Shown one piece after another: positions 35,071-44,045 of a stretch of DNA of 64,000 nt. The translations under genes and the position numbers were made by a program. The notes below the pieces were generated by a model. It was not told the origin of the DNA. It saw nothing but the letters and a program-made list of their open reading frames with translations, and ran no database searches. This DNA comes from Saccharimonas sp963550135 (GTDB taxonomy: Bacteria > Patescibacteriota > Saccharimonadia > Saccharimonadales > Saccharimonadaceae): contig CAUVBP010000002.1 of NCBI GenBank assembly GCA_963550135.1, forward strand, positions 1-64,000. The letters run 5' to 3'. Position 1 is the first letter of the stretch. Every line of letters begins with the position of its first letter.

Positions 35071-38000
35071 TTAGTGCTTCGGTATGTATAATCCGCTGCT
35101 AGTCTGGGTAAACGTCTGCCCATTATGCGTCGTCGTATCCCCCCCTCCAGAGGAGCTAGAACTGTCATCGCTACTACTGGAACCGCTAGAGCTGCTGCTA
35201 GAATCGCTGCTAGAGCTAGAGTTAGAGTTAGGAGTATTAGGTTTTGGTGGCGGTGTAGAATTCTGAGGATTTTGTCCGCTACCACTAGGATTGCCTTGGC
35301 TACCGCCGCTAGGGCCTGGTGCTGGACCTGGGTTTGGCGGCGGGGTGCTGCTTCTAGGGCTGGGACCACCACTGCCGCTGCCGCTGTTAGAACTACCACT
35401 AGGATTCTGCTGGCCTTGGCCGTTGCTAGCACTACTGCTAGCGCCATGGGCTTGCTGCCGCGGCATAGGAGGAATTTTATTAATCTCCGCGCGTACCGAG
35501 GCTGGAACAGTACCAGCTGTCTTGGGATCATTTTCTAATGACGCCCGGGCATTCATCAGCGATCGCATGTAGGAGTTGTCGGCATTATGGCGAGCTTGGT
35601 CTGTTGAAAACTTCACCATCCTCCTGACGGCATCTGCATCTGCGTTAGCTAGGCCTGAACCGCTGGCTTTGTTCTTGATATAATCTCCCATAGCTTCTTC
35701 TTCGTTATAAGTACCCTGCCTGATAGCTTCTAGTTGCTTACCGCCTAACCACGGCGCTTTCTTGGCACCAGACTCAGCGATAGCGTTGGCGGCTTCCTTT
35801 TGCAGCGAGGCGTCCCCGAATGATGCCGAAGCTTCAGCCAGTTCGGATGCTTGTTTGCTGGTCATATGTGGAGCTAAGGCCTGCATGGCAGCGCGCCGCT
35901 GATAAGATGATATACCGCTCAAATCTGCTGCTACTTTTTTACCATCTTTGTCTCTCGTGAAACCAGTGGCTATCTCGGCCAGGCGATCAGACGACATGTT
36001 GTTGTCAGCGATCCAGGCGTTGGCAGCCTTCATACGTTCGTTGTCTTCCGCTAATGCTGCTGCAGAGCCGGCTAGTTTGCGCTTCTGGCCGAAATCACCG
36101 CTCATGGCATTGAATCTTCTGTTGGCTCCTGATCGCCAGTTTCTAGGGTTGACAAACCCTCCTCTACCTCGATAAGTGCCGCCACGTATCTGAGCGTTCC
36201 TAAGCTGCGCCTTTTCGCGGCGATGCTTACCAAACTGGCTAGTGAGTTTATTCTCTCTCCACTTACCAACCTTGTCGGTCATCGCACCTCGCTTCTTATT
36301 CATCCATTTTTCAGCTCCAGCTACCAGTCCGCCGATGCCAATTATCTCGACAGCACTTTTGACTAGTTTCGGTACTACTGGCAGTGGTGCGAATATCAAC
36401 AGAGTAATGACAGATTTCAAAATAAAATCATTATCCTCAACGCTAGCACCAAGAATTCTTGCTGCTAAATTACTAGCTCCATACACTAGCCCCACCATCG
36501 GGAACACCATTAGGGAGGCCTTAAAGACATTCCACCACTTTTTATACAAACCTTCGGTATTTGGCATTATCATCGCGGCAAATGCTAGCGGTGATATCAC
36601 GGTACATAGGATGATGATAGCCTCTCGTACGCCCAGCAAGAAAATCGTAGTCACTGCCGTAATTACCACAAATAGCAATACCGAAATCACTGTTGCTAGC
36701 GCGAAATATCCTACCGTCAACAATAGAGCACCAGCTGCGATGCTGCTAATCCATCCTTGGTCGCTATCATTCCAATCTCCTGCTGGCATACCACCGACAG
36801 CAGCGGTCGAGATGAAATTGAAAGCGCTTGACCCAACGACGTTCGACAAGTCTATTAGTAGTCCACATATATAGAATGATATATTAACTGCGATTACGCC
36901 TACTATTAATTTTGGCAGCATGCGTTTGATGCCGTAATTGTCTAAACCGTACCCAGTTATCTGCGAATATATAACGAATAAAAAGAATATGACGAATAAG
37001 ATATTCGCATAATCGCGAATCTTCGACCAATACGAATAGACAGAGCCCTCGGAAGTATCGCCTAGAATGCTTTTTGTATCAACAGTTAACATTTTGACTA
37101 GTCTCGCGCGTGCCCCCTCAGACATACTGGCTAGAGTATTGACGACTGGGCAAATTACCCAGCCAATATAGTCGATTTTGCAATTTTCCTGGTCTTCCTC
37201 CTCTGGTGTGGTTCCTGATGGATTTGCGCTAGCAGTTGGATCTGTGACGGGGTCTTCTGCTGAAGGGTTTGCTGGTTGTGATGTGGTTGAAGATCCGCTT
37301 TGTACACCCATAAGACAAGCTCTTTGATCTTCTCGTACGATAACAGAACCGTCAGGCTGTCGGGAGGGATATTTTTCGTGGCAGTATTGTATACCTTGAC
37401 TTGCATGTTCGAACCCATCTTTACAGGCTGCGTACAATTCTGGATTATCTTTATATTCATCATCACATGATCCGTACGGGGTGCCGGGGACTGTTATAGC
37501 CGGGTTTGATTTCGATGATTCTTTGTACAATTTATAATCCTTAAGCCACCTAGACATGTATTCAGCTGCAATAGTTTTACACGACCATGCCATAGGCTTT
37601 AAAACTCCATTTTCTGTAGGATTAAAAGGAGACACTTTTTTATCTGGATTATTGAGTCTATATACATGGTTTTCGGTAGTGCCTAGTTGTGTTGTGCTAT
37701 TGTATATAAAGACAGGAACCGTAGCATCTGTACTTGAATTTATGTCGGTAGGCTGGATGTCTGTACCAACGATTCCCATGTCTGTGAATCCGCCGCACAT
37801 GATCTTGCTGCTAAGTGCTTGATACCCTAAATAGTAGGCGTATTCATTCAGCGGGGCGACTGCTGCTATGGCGTTTGCTATGTTGTGTTCTTTGATACCT
37901 ACATAGTCGCCACTTGTTAGTTCTCCGCTGCAGGCTTTTTCTTTTCCATTAATATAATCTTCTCCCATGCCACAGAAAATACTAAAAAGAGTGGCGCCTT

Positions 38001-38379
38001 GCCAGCCTGCGTCGTGCAAAAGGCTTATTATGGTCTCGTAATGATAACTTATACAATTCATGTCACCGTTGTCTTCGTCAATAAAGCCTGCAGCCACTTG
38101 TCCAGTAAAAAACTGTCGACCAGGTAGCGACACTAGGTCACCTTTTTCTGGCGTGAGTTGAGATACGTAATAATCTCTAGAGTTTCCGATTTGTATCTCA
38201 AAACATGCGGCGAGTGTGTTTAATTTCAAACGTCTTTGGCCCTCATTTTCTATCGACTGCCTAGTATAGATAGGGTCGCCTTTTTTTGCCGTAGTAGATC
38301 GAGACAGAATTGTTACCACTGATGTCAATGATATAATAGCGGCTAGAGATATTAAGATTATTTTTTTTATTACTCTCAT
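35071..38379 (-). CDS. VirB6/TrbL-like polytopic protein with Ser/Gly/Pro-rich tail
   Basis: 1102 residues from ATG 38379. A signal-like helix (1-25) is followed by a large extracytoplasmic region (about 30-420) with many cysteines, then about seven membrane helices (about 430-715) including YANILFVIFFLFVIYSQITGYGLDNYGIKRMLPKLIVG pattern in pieces, also seen in the other large protein at 40380. A basic cytoplasmic region with Ala-rich helices follows and the last ~110 residues are low-complexity Ser/Gly/Pro/Asn. Family assignment to VirB6-like channels rests on topology and locus. The start at 38424 is rejected because it lies in a terminator hairpin. Confidence 0.72.
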   Translation of the reverse strand: MRVIKKIILISLAAIISLTSVVTILSRSTTAKKGDPIYTRQSIENEGQRRLKLNTLAACFEIQIGNSRDYYVSQLTPEKGDLVSLPGRQFFTGQVAAGFIDEDNGDMNCISYHYETIISLLHDAGWQGATLFSIFCGMGEDYINGKEKACSGELTSGDYVGIKEHNIANAIAAVAPLNEYAYYLGYQALSSKIMCGGFTDMGIVGTDIQPTDINSSTDATVPVFIYNSTTQLGTTENHVYRLNNPDKKVSPFNPTENGVLKPMAWSCKTIAAEYMSRWLKDYKLYKESSKSNPAITVPGTPYGSCDDEYKDNPELYAACKDGFEHASQGIQYCHEKYPSRQPDGSVIVREDQRACLMGVQSGSSTTSQPANPSAEDPVTDPTASANPSGTTPEEEDQENCKIDYIGWVICPVVNTLASMSEGARARLVKMLTVDTKSILGDTSEGSVYSYWSKIRDYANILFVIFFLFVIYSQITGYGLDNYGIKRMLPKLIVGVIAVNISFYICGLLIDLSNVVGSSAFNFISTAAVGGMPAGDWNDSDQGWISSIAAGALLLTVGYFALATVISVLLFVVITAVTTIFLLGVREAIIILCTVISPLAFAAMIMPNTEGLYKKWWNVFKASLMVFPMVGLVYGASNLAARILGASVEDNDFILKSVITLLIFAPLPVVPKLVKSAVEIIGIGGLVAGAEKWMNKKRGAMTDKVGKWRENKLTSQFGKHRREKAQLRNAQIRGGTYRGRGGFVNPRNWRSGANRRFNAMSGDFGQKRKLAGSAAALAEDNERMKAANAWIADNNMSSDRLAEIATGFTRDKDGKKVAADLSGISSYQRRAAMQALAPHMTSKQASELAEASASFGDASLQKEAANAIAESGAKKAPWLGGKQLEAIRQGTYNEEEAMGDYIKNKASGSGLANADADAVRRMVKFSTDQARHNADNSYMRSLMNARASLENDPKTAGTVPASVRAEINKIPPMPRQQAHGASSSASNGQGQQNPSGSSNSGSGSGGPSPRSSTPPPNPGPAPGPSGGSQGNPSGSGQNPQNSTPPPKPNTPNSNSSSSSDSSSSSSGSSSSDDSSSSSGGGDTTTHNGQTFTQTSSGLYIPKH

Positions 38380-38410
38380 GGTTACTATATAGTTTATCAA
38401 TATACAATAT

Positions 38411-38439
38411 AAAATACCAGCCATTTTGACTGGTATTTT
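38411..38439 (-). terminator. hairpin after the lipoprotein gene
   Basis: Ten-bp perfect stem AAAATACCAG (38411-38420) with CTGGTATTTT (38430-38439), nine-base loop. On the minus strand it follows the lipoprotein stop by about 28 bases. The T-rich end is short. Confidence 0.6.
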
Positions 38440-38467
38440 GCGCTTGTACTTTTATGCAAATATTAGA

Positions 38468-39289
38468 CTACACTCTATTAAAGTATGCTTTTTGTATACG
38501 CATAGGCGTATAATAATCATCTCTGCGTGGTTGTTCAAAGACTAATGTGATTTTATTTTCTTCTGTTTCTGGCTCTAGTGCCCGATAGTATTCTTCGCAT
38601 TTGCTTGGACTCAAATTACTCTCTGTAGACATCTTGAAAGTTACTATTCGGTTTGAGTTTGAATCTACGCCATATTCTGTATTGCCATCCACGAGTTTGA
38701 ATGTTCTGTAGAATTGGTCTCCTGTTGTCAACTTCCCAACGGAGCCGCACTCCTGGCTTAAAAATAGTCCAGTATCTTTAATGCCTCGGTTGTTTATCCA
38801 TGCTAGGAACCTCTTTATTTCTACCACGTTAGGGTCAACTATTGCTGTGTTAGCGAATTCTAATGCGACATGTTCTTGGAGATCTTCAGCGAACTTTTCT
38901 ATTGAATCTTTTTCCAGGCTAGCTCGCTTCAATTGTTCGGCGATTTCTTTGTCAACATGTAGCATAGGGTTTGCAAGAAAGTTCAACATGTTAGTAGCAG
39001 AAGCAGCCAATTTGTCGCCAATCTTTTCTTCGCTATGTCCTCCGTTGACGGCATTTTGTAGCTCTGTTTGCCAATTCGGAAATTTAAATGCCTCTCTCAT
39101 TTCTCTATCTGATAAGAGCTCTGAAGCACTTGGTATTCTTATCTTTGTTGGTATTTCTGGTGTTTGTATGTTGCTGGGACTAGTTTGCTTTGTAAAATTT
39201 CCAGTGCAAGCTGTTGTTGCTAGCGTTCCGATACCAGCAAGACCCAACAACAGCATATCACGACGACTAACATTTTCGGGGGTTATCAT
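38468..39289 (-). CDS. Lipoprotein, paralog of the next gene
   Basis: 273 residues. The N terminus SRRDMLLLGLAGIGTLATTACTG has twin arginines, a hydrophobic stretch and a lipobox with Cys about 28, so it may use the Tat route and be lipid-anchored. The mature part is helical and acidic with no known domain; the section QLKRASLEKDSIEKFAEDLQ...TAIVDPN aligns with the neighbour's QHVENEKLKKFCKDLQ...LTTVDPT. It sits inside the VirB operon between the two large VirB6-like genes. GAGAAAGG precedes the ATG. Confidence 0.7.
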   Translation of the reverse strand: MITPENVSRRDMLLLGLAGIGTLATTACTGNFTKQTSPSNIQTPEIPTKIRIPSASELLSDREMREAFKFPNWQTELQNAVNGGHSEEKIGDKLAASATNMLNFLANPMLHVDKEIAEQLKRASLEKDSIEKFAEDLQEHVALEFANTAIVDPNVVEIKRFLAWINNRGIKDTGLFLSQECGSVGKLTTGDQFYRTFKLVDGNTEYGVDSNSNRIVTFKMSTESNLSPSKCEEYYRALEPETEENKITLVFEQPRRDDYYTPMRIQKAYFNRV

Positions 39290-39337
39290 AAGATTTTTGA
39301 CCTTTCTCTTGTATATAAACTTACAACTTAGTTGTTA

Positions 39338-40249
39338 TTATGGTTCGTTGACTGATTTCTTGACCCTTATGCCTATTACCTGCATACGGCCTTCTTCTTC
39401 TGGCGCGAAGTCAAATACCAAATGTCTACTTTCGCCAATTTTTCGCAAATCCTGGTTTACTTTTTGACAGACAGCCGAGCTAGATTGTGGGTTTAGGCTG
39501 TTTTGTATATCAATGGTAAATTCAATTCTTCTTTTATGCGGTTGGGTTACAAAATAGGTGTAATACAGTACCTCTTCTCCGTTAGAATTTACATGACGTT
39601 TAACGGTCAACGGACCTCCATTTGTGGGTGATTCAGACTGGCGGCATTGGGTCAGGGCTACTAAGGTGTTCTCTTCTCCTATCTCAGCAAGCTGTCCCAT
39701 AGACTCTGGTATAGATTCTTGGGTAGGGTCGACTGTTGTGAGTTCGAAGAATAGTTCTGCGGCACGATTTTGGAGATCTTTGCAGAACTTTTTTAGTTTT
39801 TCGTTCTCAACATGTTGCCCTAGTTCTAACTCTGCAAGACGTTCATCATCGACTAAAGTTAGAGGGTTAATAATACCATTTACCATATCCTTAAGTTTTG
39901 TAGCTACGTTGTTGGCAGCGGCTTTTTGGTCTCCGGCATTTTCTTTCTCTTCTTTCCAACTTATTAATCTGAATAACTCTTCTGCTTTTTCGGGCGAAAT
40001 AAGCTGTTCAGGATCTGGTAGAGGTTTTTCTGGCGTTGTGGTGGTTTCTGTAGGCGTCGGCGTTGTTTCGGGGGCTAGTGTAGGTTTTGGTGCTGTGTCG
40101 CCAGGCTCTATCGGGCTAGTGCTTCGTTCTGTAGAGCCAGAGCCTCCAGCGCAGGCTCCTGCGGCCAATATTCCTAGACCGATTCCTGCAAACTTTAGTA
40201 GCTCGCCGCGGCTAACCTCTTTATTGAGTAGATCTGGACTTTTTACCAT
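39338..40249 (-). CDS. Lipoprotein, paralog of the previous gene
   Basis: 303 residues. Signal SRGELLKFAGIGLGILAAGACAGG with lipobox Cys near 33, then a Thr/Pro-rich linker (about 40-75), then a helical domain similar to that of the gene at 38468 (shared order of motifs, including a second region with RIEFTIDIQNSLNPQSSSAVCQKV against RIVTFKMSTESNLSPSKCEEY). No known family recognised. It has its own promoter (TTGATT-17-TATAAT) and a structured leader that can hide the ribosome-binding site. Likely an exported part of the secretion machine. Confidence 0.7.
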   Translation of the reverse strand: MVKSPDLLNKEVSRGELLKFAGIGLGILAAGACAGGSGSTERSTSPIEPGDTAPKPTLAPETTPTPTETTTTPEKPLPDPEQLISPEKAEELFRLISWKEEKENAGDQKAAANNVATKLKDMVNGIINPLTLVDDERLAELELGQHVENEKLKKFCKDLQNRAAELFFELTTVDPTQESIPESMGQLAEIGEENTLVALTQCRQSESPTNGGPLTVKRHVNSNGEEVLYYTYFVTQPHKRRIEFTIDIQNSLNPQSSSAVCQKVNQDLRKIGESRHLVFDFAPEEEGRMQVIGIRVKKSVNEP

Positions 40250-40257
40250 AAAACTTC

Positions 40258-40276
40258 AATCCCCTCCTTCGGGATT
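40258..40276 (-). promoter_or_regulatory. hairpin over the ribosome-binding site of the lipoprotein gene
   Basis: On the minus strand AATCCC and GGGATT (plus positions 40258-40263 and 40271-40276) can pair, with the Shine-Dalgarno AAGGAGGGG in loop and stem, before the ATG at 40249. A second hairpin (ATGCGA with TCGCAT, 40294-40311) lies upstream in the same leader. Confidence 0.5.
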
Positions 40277-40321
40277 AGTGGCTTATGATGTCTATGCGAA
40301 CCACCTCGCATTTGTGGTATT

Positions 40322-40350
40322 ATTATACATCTTTATGGGTAAATAATCAA
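40322..40350 (-). promoter_or_regulatory. promoter of the 40249 lipoprotein gene
   Basis: Minus strand: TTGATT (40350-40345), 17-base spacer, TATAAT (40327-40322). The leader would be about 66 bases long. Confidence 0.65.
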
Positions 40351-40379
40351 GCCGGCGGTGCTAAATTATTATCGAATCG

Positions 40380-43300
40380 CTAATCTTCGTCATCATCGTC
40401 ATCGCCGTCGTACAAATCGCCAGCAAATTTTTTGAGTACGTCGACGGCTTGGTCGGTCAAAGTTTGGCGGACGGTTGGTGTGCTGAGTACCTGAACGGCC
40501 ATCTTGCGGGCATTTCGGCGCCGCTTGTTGAACCGCTTGATCAGGCTCTGGCGGGCATCTGCTTCGCTGTTTGGCAGGCCTTTATCGCCGAGTTTCTTCT
40601 GCTCGGACCTGATGCTGTCTTCGATGAGCTTGTTGAACTGCGTCCTAGTCAGGTCGCTTGCCTCAACGTCGGCGAACATCACAGCTAGGGCGTTAGCATT
40701 AGCATTAGCGATAGTGCTGGTTTTGATGCGGCCCTCGAGAATCTGGCGGAAGGACTGGTATTGCAGGCTTTCGTCGCCGTAGAATTCGCCGTTGAGGACA
40801 GCCTTGAGCGATTTGTCGCTGAGGGCTGGCGCTGCTTGCATGAATTTAGTTTTGATAATAGCTTGCTCGACCGAGCGGCGGAAGTCGTAATTGTAGCCAG
40901 TAGATATTACATTGCCATGTTCGTCGACTACTCTGCCGGTTTGCTTAACGACATTCATCTTTTGCTCGTACGAGCCGACGTCGAACAGTTCAGCGATCGA
41001 CATGTCGCGGACGTAGTCGTCGCGGGCGTCGAATGAATAGCTGCGGCCAGCAGCGTCGGTAACGCGCAGTTGAGTGATTGGTTGGCCAGCGGCGTCGGTG
41101 CCTAGCTTGCCAGTAGCCAGCGCTTCAATTTGTCCAGGGTCGAGTTTGAAGTGGTGGGCCAGTTCGGCTTGCTGTGCGATCTTTTCGCCGGCTTCTTTGC
41201 GCGATTTAGCCACGTATTCGGCCAGTACCGCTGATTGGTTGCCGATGCCAGCGGCGTATTCGCGGACTAGCTTGCCATCGACGCGGACGGTGTTGTCGAG
41301 CATCATGGTATTGACCTCGCTGGACAGCGCCTGCTCGGCGGCGCGTTTGGCAGCGGCGGTCAGGTTGGTTTCGATATTGGCGCGCTTGATGTCGCGGGCA
41401 ACGTGCAGTACGTAGTCCTGTGTTGGAGCATTAGCGCCGCGCAGGTTGACAACATGTTCGCTTTGGTCGCCCTGGGCGATGATTTCGGCGTGCATTTTGC
41501 CAAGTTTTTCTTTAGCGCGGGCAGCATCGAATTCGCTCTTCTTGACGCTCAATTCTAGGGCTTTGTAGCCTGGGCTGGTTTGCGCCAAGGTATCCCAGCG
41601 GGCTTGCTGGTCGTTGCTGATACGCTGTTTGTGCGCCTCGACGGTGCGCCGGGCGGTATCGACTTCTTGGCCAGCTCTGCTTTCGTTGAATTCATTTTGG
41701 ACGCGGGCTTTGTCGATTTCGGCGAGTTGTTGGCGGTGTGTCAGATTTTGATGGCCGCGGTCGAAAGCGTTGTCAAGCTCGGATTTGTGGATACTGGCCC
41801 GGCGGCGGCGTGCTTCAAGCGCCTGGCCGTGCGGCGTGGCGTAGAAGGTATTGCCGATTTCTGACTTGCGGGCTTCGTTCTCGCCCTCGACTGTCTGGAC
41901 AGAGCGCCGGCCGTAGCGGTCGTTATCCCACTCGGTAGCGTTATTGCTGGCGGCGGCTTCGTAAGCGGCGGTTAAGCCTTTGCGGCGCTGTGTGCGGCGA
42001 TGTTGCCGCCGTACGGCCGAGTTGACAAAGTTAGCGCGGCTGCCGTGGGCTCTGTTGATGGCGCGGGCGGCCCTTTTTAGCTTCGGCGACCTTCTGAAGA
42101 TACCTCTGTCGGTATTGATTAGGCTCTTGCCAGCGCGGTTTTTGGCGGCTTGGTAAGCAGCACGTTCCTGCGCCCAGTTGCGGGTGCGATCGATGATGCC
42201 GCGGTTTGGATTGTTAACAATACCAGCGAGTTTGCCGAGCAAATTACCGCTAAGCTTGATGATAAGCGGTGTGATGGCGATCGGTGCAACCTGCACAGCT
42301 AAGCCGATGATAATTTGGGTAATTGAGTCGCCGGCATTAGCGATGATAGCGTAGCCGGCTAGCTGCGCCGCACCGAAAATGAACGATATAAGCGGGAACA
42401 TTAGCAGCATGGTGGCAAAAAGATCTTTCCACTTATCGAAATATTTATTTGTGCTCGGCAATACGTAAGCCACGAAAGCTAGCGGCGCAACGATGATACA
42501 CAGGGTGATTAGCGCTTGGCGCATAGCCAGAACCACCATCGCCACAATGGCTGCGACGATAGCGCCGACTAACATCGTGGTTAGCAGTGTCAGCGACGGG
42601 CCGATACCGCCGTTAGCGACGACCACCTTGCCGAGTACGCCGCCGCCAGCTAGCACTACCCCAGTGACGCCAGTCCATGATAGCTCGTCGCCGAGACGGC
42701 CGTGGCTAGACAAACCGTGTCGGACGTCGGTAAAGAACTGTTGTATTGACGAGCCGAGTACGTTAGAGGTATCGACTAAAGCGCCAGATATCCAATACGA
42801 AACGTTGACCAAAATGGCCCCAATGATTAAGCGCGGCAGCATTGATTTGATGCCATAGTTGCTCAGGCCTTGATTGGTGATTTGCGCGTAAATAATCAGC
42901 AAAAACACCAGGACGAAACAGACATTAGAAACGTCGCGGACTTTTTGCCAGATTTCGTAAATCGGGTTGTTTTTGGTGGTGTCGGTTTGCAGAGTGTGGA
43001 CGATTAGGAAACTTTTGATGATGTCGAGTACGCCGTCCATCCGGTCGGCGATAAGCTGCGTAGCCGGGCAGACGAACCAGCCGACGTTAACTTTACAGTT
43101 GTCGCCGTCGTCATCGCCGTCTGCTTCTGGTGTGTTGGCGATAGACACTTTGGTTGACGAGGATTGCGTCGATGGATCGTATATACCACTGCGCAAAAGA
43201 TAGCTAACCGCCTGGCCTTCGGTGGCAGTTTTGGCGTCGCCTTCGGTCAAGATGAGGTGGATACCCTCGTTGTCCTCGTATTTGTAGCCGTCGTAGCCAG

Positions 43301-43541
43301 CGATCGGCAGACTTTTGGTTTTTTCGCCGCTAGCAAACGACGCTTTGTCGATTCTGGTATAGGTGTGTTTCTGGTAAATAACGGTATCGTTTTTGGTGTT
43401 GCGTTCGGCATCGGCAGCGGCGGCCGGTCGCGATAGTGCTAGAACACTAGCAAATAATGCTATCGTTACTGCCGAGAGCACTAAAAATCCTTGCCGCAAG
43501 GATATCCTACCCTGCAGGCATGTTCTTACCCAATCCCGCAT
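40380..43541 (-). CDS. VirB6/TrbL-like polytopic protein with long helical cytoplasmic tail
   Basis: 1053 residues from the ATG at 43541. Signal-like helix (about 17-42), extracytoplasmic stretch to ~185, then six to eight membrane helices (about 195-460) with ISNVCFVLVFLLIIYAQI-like and NYGIKSMLPRLIIGAILVNVSYWISG-like segments that mirror the other large protein at 35071. Residues ~470-1053 are soluble, very charged and helix-rich, probably coiled. The start is chosen because an extended TGCTATAAT ends ten bases before it; longer frames would place the start inside the promoter. Transcribed away from the pilin array. Likely the main channel component. Confidence 0.73.
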   Translation of the reverse strand: MRDWVRTCLQGRISLRQGFLVLSAVTIALFASVLALSRPAAAADAERNTKNDTVIYQKHTYTRIDKASFASGEKTKSLPIAGYDGYKYEDNEGIHLILTEGDAKTATEGQAVSYLLRSGIYDPSTQSSSTKVSIANTPEADGDDDGDNCKVNVGWFVCPATQLIADRMDGVLDIIKSFLIVHTLQTDTTKNNPIYEIWQKVRDVSNVCFVLVFLLIIYAQITNQGLSNYGIKSMLPRLIIGAILVNVSYWISGALVDTSNVLGSSIQQFFTDVRHGLSSHGRLGDELSWTGVTGVVLAGGGVLGKVVVANGGIGPSLTLLTTMLVGAIVAAIVAMVVLAMRQALITLCIIVAPLAFVAYVLPSTNKYFDKWKDLFATMLLMFPLISFIFGAAQLAGYAIIANAGDSITQIIIGLAVQVAPIAITPLIIKLSGNLLGKLAGIVNNPNRGIIDRTRNWAQERAAYQAAKNRAGKSLINTDRGIFRRSPKLKRAARAINRAHGSRANFVNSAVRRQHRRTQRRKGLTAAYEAAASNNATEWDNDRYGRRSVQTVEGENEARKSEIGNTFYATPHGQALEARRRRASIHKSELDNAFDRGHQNLTHRQQLAEIDKARVQNEFNESRAGQEVDTARRTVEAHKQRISNDQQARWDTLAQTSPGYKALELSVKKSEFDAARAKEKLGKMHAEIIAQGDQSEHVVNLRGANAPTQDYVLHVARDIKRANIETNLTAAAKRAAEQALSSEVNTMMLDNTVRVDGKLVREYAAGIGNQSAVLAEYVAKSRKEAGEKIAQQAELAHHFKLDPGQIEALATGKLGTDAAGQPITQLRVTDAAGRSYSFDARDDYVRDMSIAELFDVGSYEQKMNVVKQTGRVVDEHGNVISTGYNYDFRRSVEQAIIKTKFMQAAPALSDKSLKAVLNGEFYGDESLQYQSFRQILEGRIKTSTIANANANALAVMFADVEASDLTRTQFNKLIEDSIRSEQKKLGDKGLPNSEADARQSLIKRFNKRRRNARKMAVQVLSTPTVRQTLTDQAVDVLKKFAGDLYDGDDDDDED

Positions 43542-43551
43542 ACTACTATTC

Positions 43552-43560
43552 ATTATAGCA
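43552..43560 (-). promoter_or_regulatory. extended -10 of the large VirB6-like gene
   Basis: Minus-strand TGCTATAAT (TATAAT at 43557-43552) ends ten bases before the ATG at 43541. Confidence 0.5.
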
Positions 43561-43618
43561 CTTTTGCTACAAAAAGTCAATGAGCGCTATCAGGAATATT
43601 AATGTTTGTCAAAAATGT

Positions 43619-43647
43619 TTGCAAATATGGACTACCAGCGCTATACT
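43619..43647 (+). promoter_or_regulatory. promoter of the pilin array
   Basis: TTGCAA (43619-43624), 17-base spacer, TATACT (43642-43647). TAGGAAG at 43653-43659 is the ribosome-binding site for the ATG at 43671. The -35 is embedded in the near-repeats TGTTTGTCAAA and TGTTTGCAAA, a possible regulator site. Confidence 0.65.
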
Positions 43648-43670
43648 CTAATTAGGAAGCTATACGCGTT

Positions 43671-44045
43671 ATGAAACAGAAACTAACAACCTATCTAATT
43701 GCTTTGACTAGCGCTATTGGCGTGTTGTCGCTGTTTAGTTGGCCGGTTTATGCCGATGGGATAGAGTGCGCGGTGCTACCAAACGAGATTTGTTCCAAGG
43801 CCGAGGATAGCGAAGCTATATTTGCTTTGCTTAATTTTTTCCTGACGATACTGGTTGTTTTGGTCGGAATTGTGGCGATTGGCATGTTTATCTGGGCGGG
43901 CGTTCTCTATGCTAGCGGCGATGCTAATAGCAACCGGGTTGCTCAAGCCAAAACGATTATGACCAATACGACTGTCGGTATTATAGCGTTTGGTTTAATG
44001 TATCTGGCACTGAATTGGCTAATTCCAGGAGGGATTTTCAACTAA
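43671..44045 (+). CDS. VirB2/TrbC-like small pilin protein 1
   Basis: 124 residues. Signal peptide ending near VYADG, then a short cysteine-bearing segment (CAVLPNEICS) and two membrane helices: LNFFLTILVVLVGIVAIGMFIWAGVLYA and TTVGIIAFGLMYLALNWLIPGG, joined by a short polar loop (SGDANSNRVAQAKTIM). This is the TrbC/VirB2 pilin plan. First of six related genes. TAA overlaps the next ATG by one base. Confidence 0.75.
   Translation: MKQKLTTYLIALTSAIGVLSLFSWPVYADGIECAVLPNEICSKAEDSEAIFALLNFFLTILVVLVGIVAIGMFIWAGVLYASGDANSNRVAQAKTIMTNTTVGIIAFGLMYLALNWLIPGGIFN

Noticed and set aside
36242..36874. 210-residue frame on the plus strand inside the VirB6-like gene
   Set aside because: Antisense to a convincing membrane protein; composition is what the reverse of such a gene gives, and no ribosome-binding site.
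38781..40346. Two plus-strand frames of 228 and 240 residues opposite the lipoprotein genes
   Set aside because: Both are antisense shadows; the minus-strand genes have signals, lipoboxes, ribosome-binding sites and a promoter.
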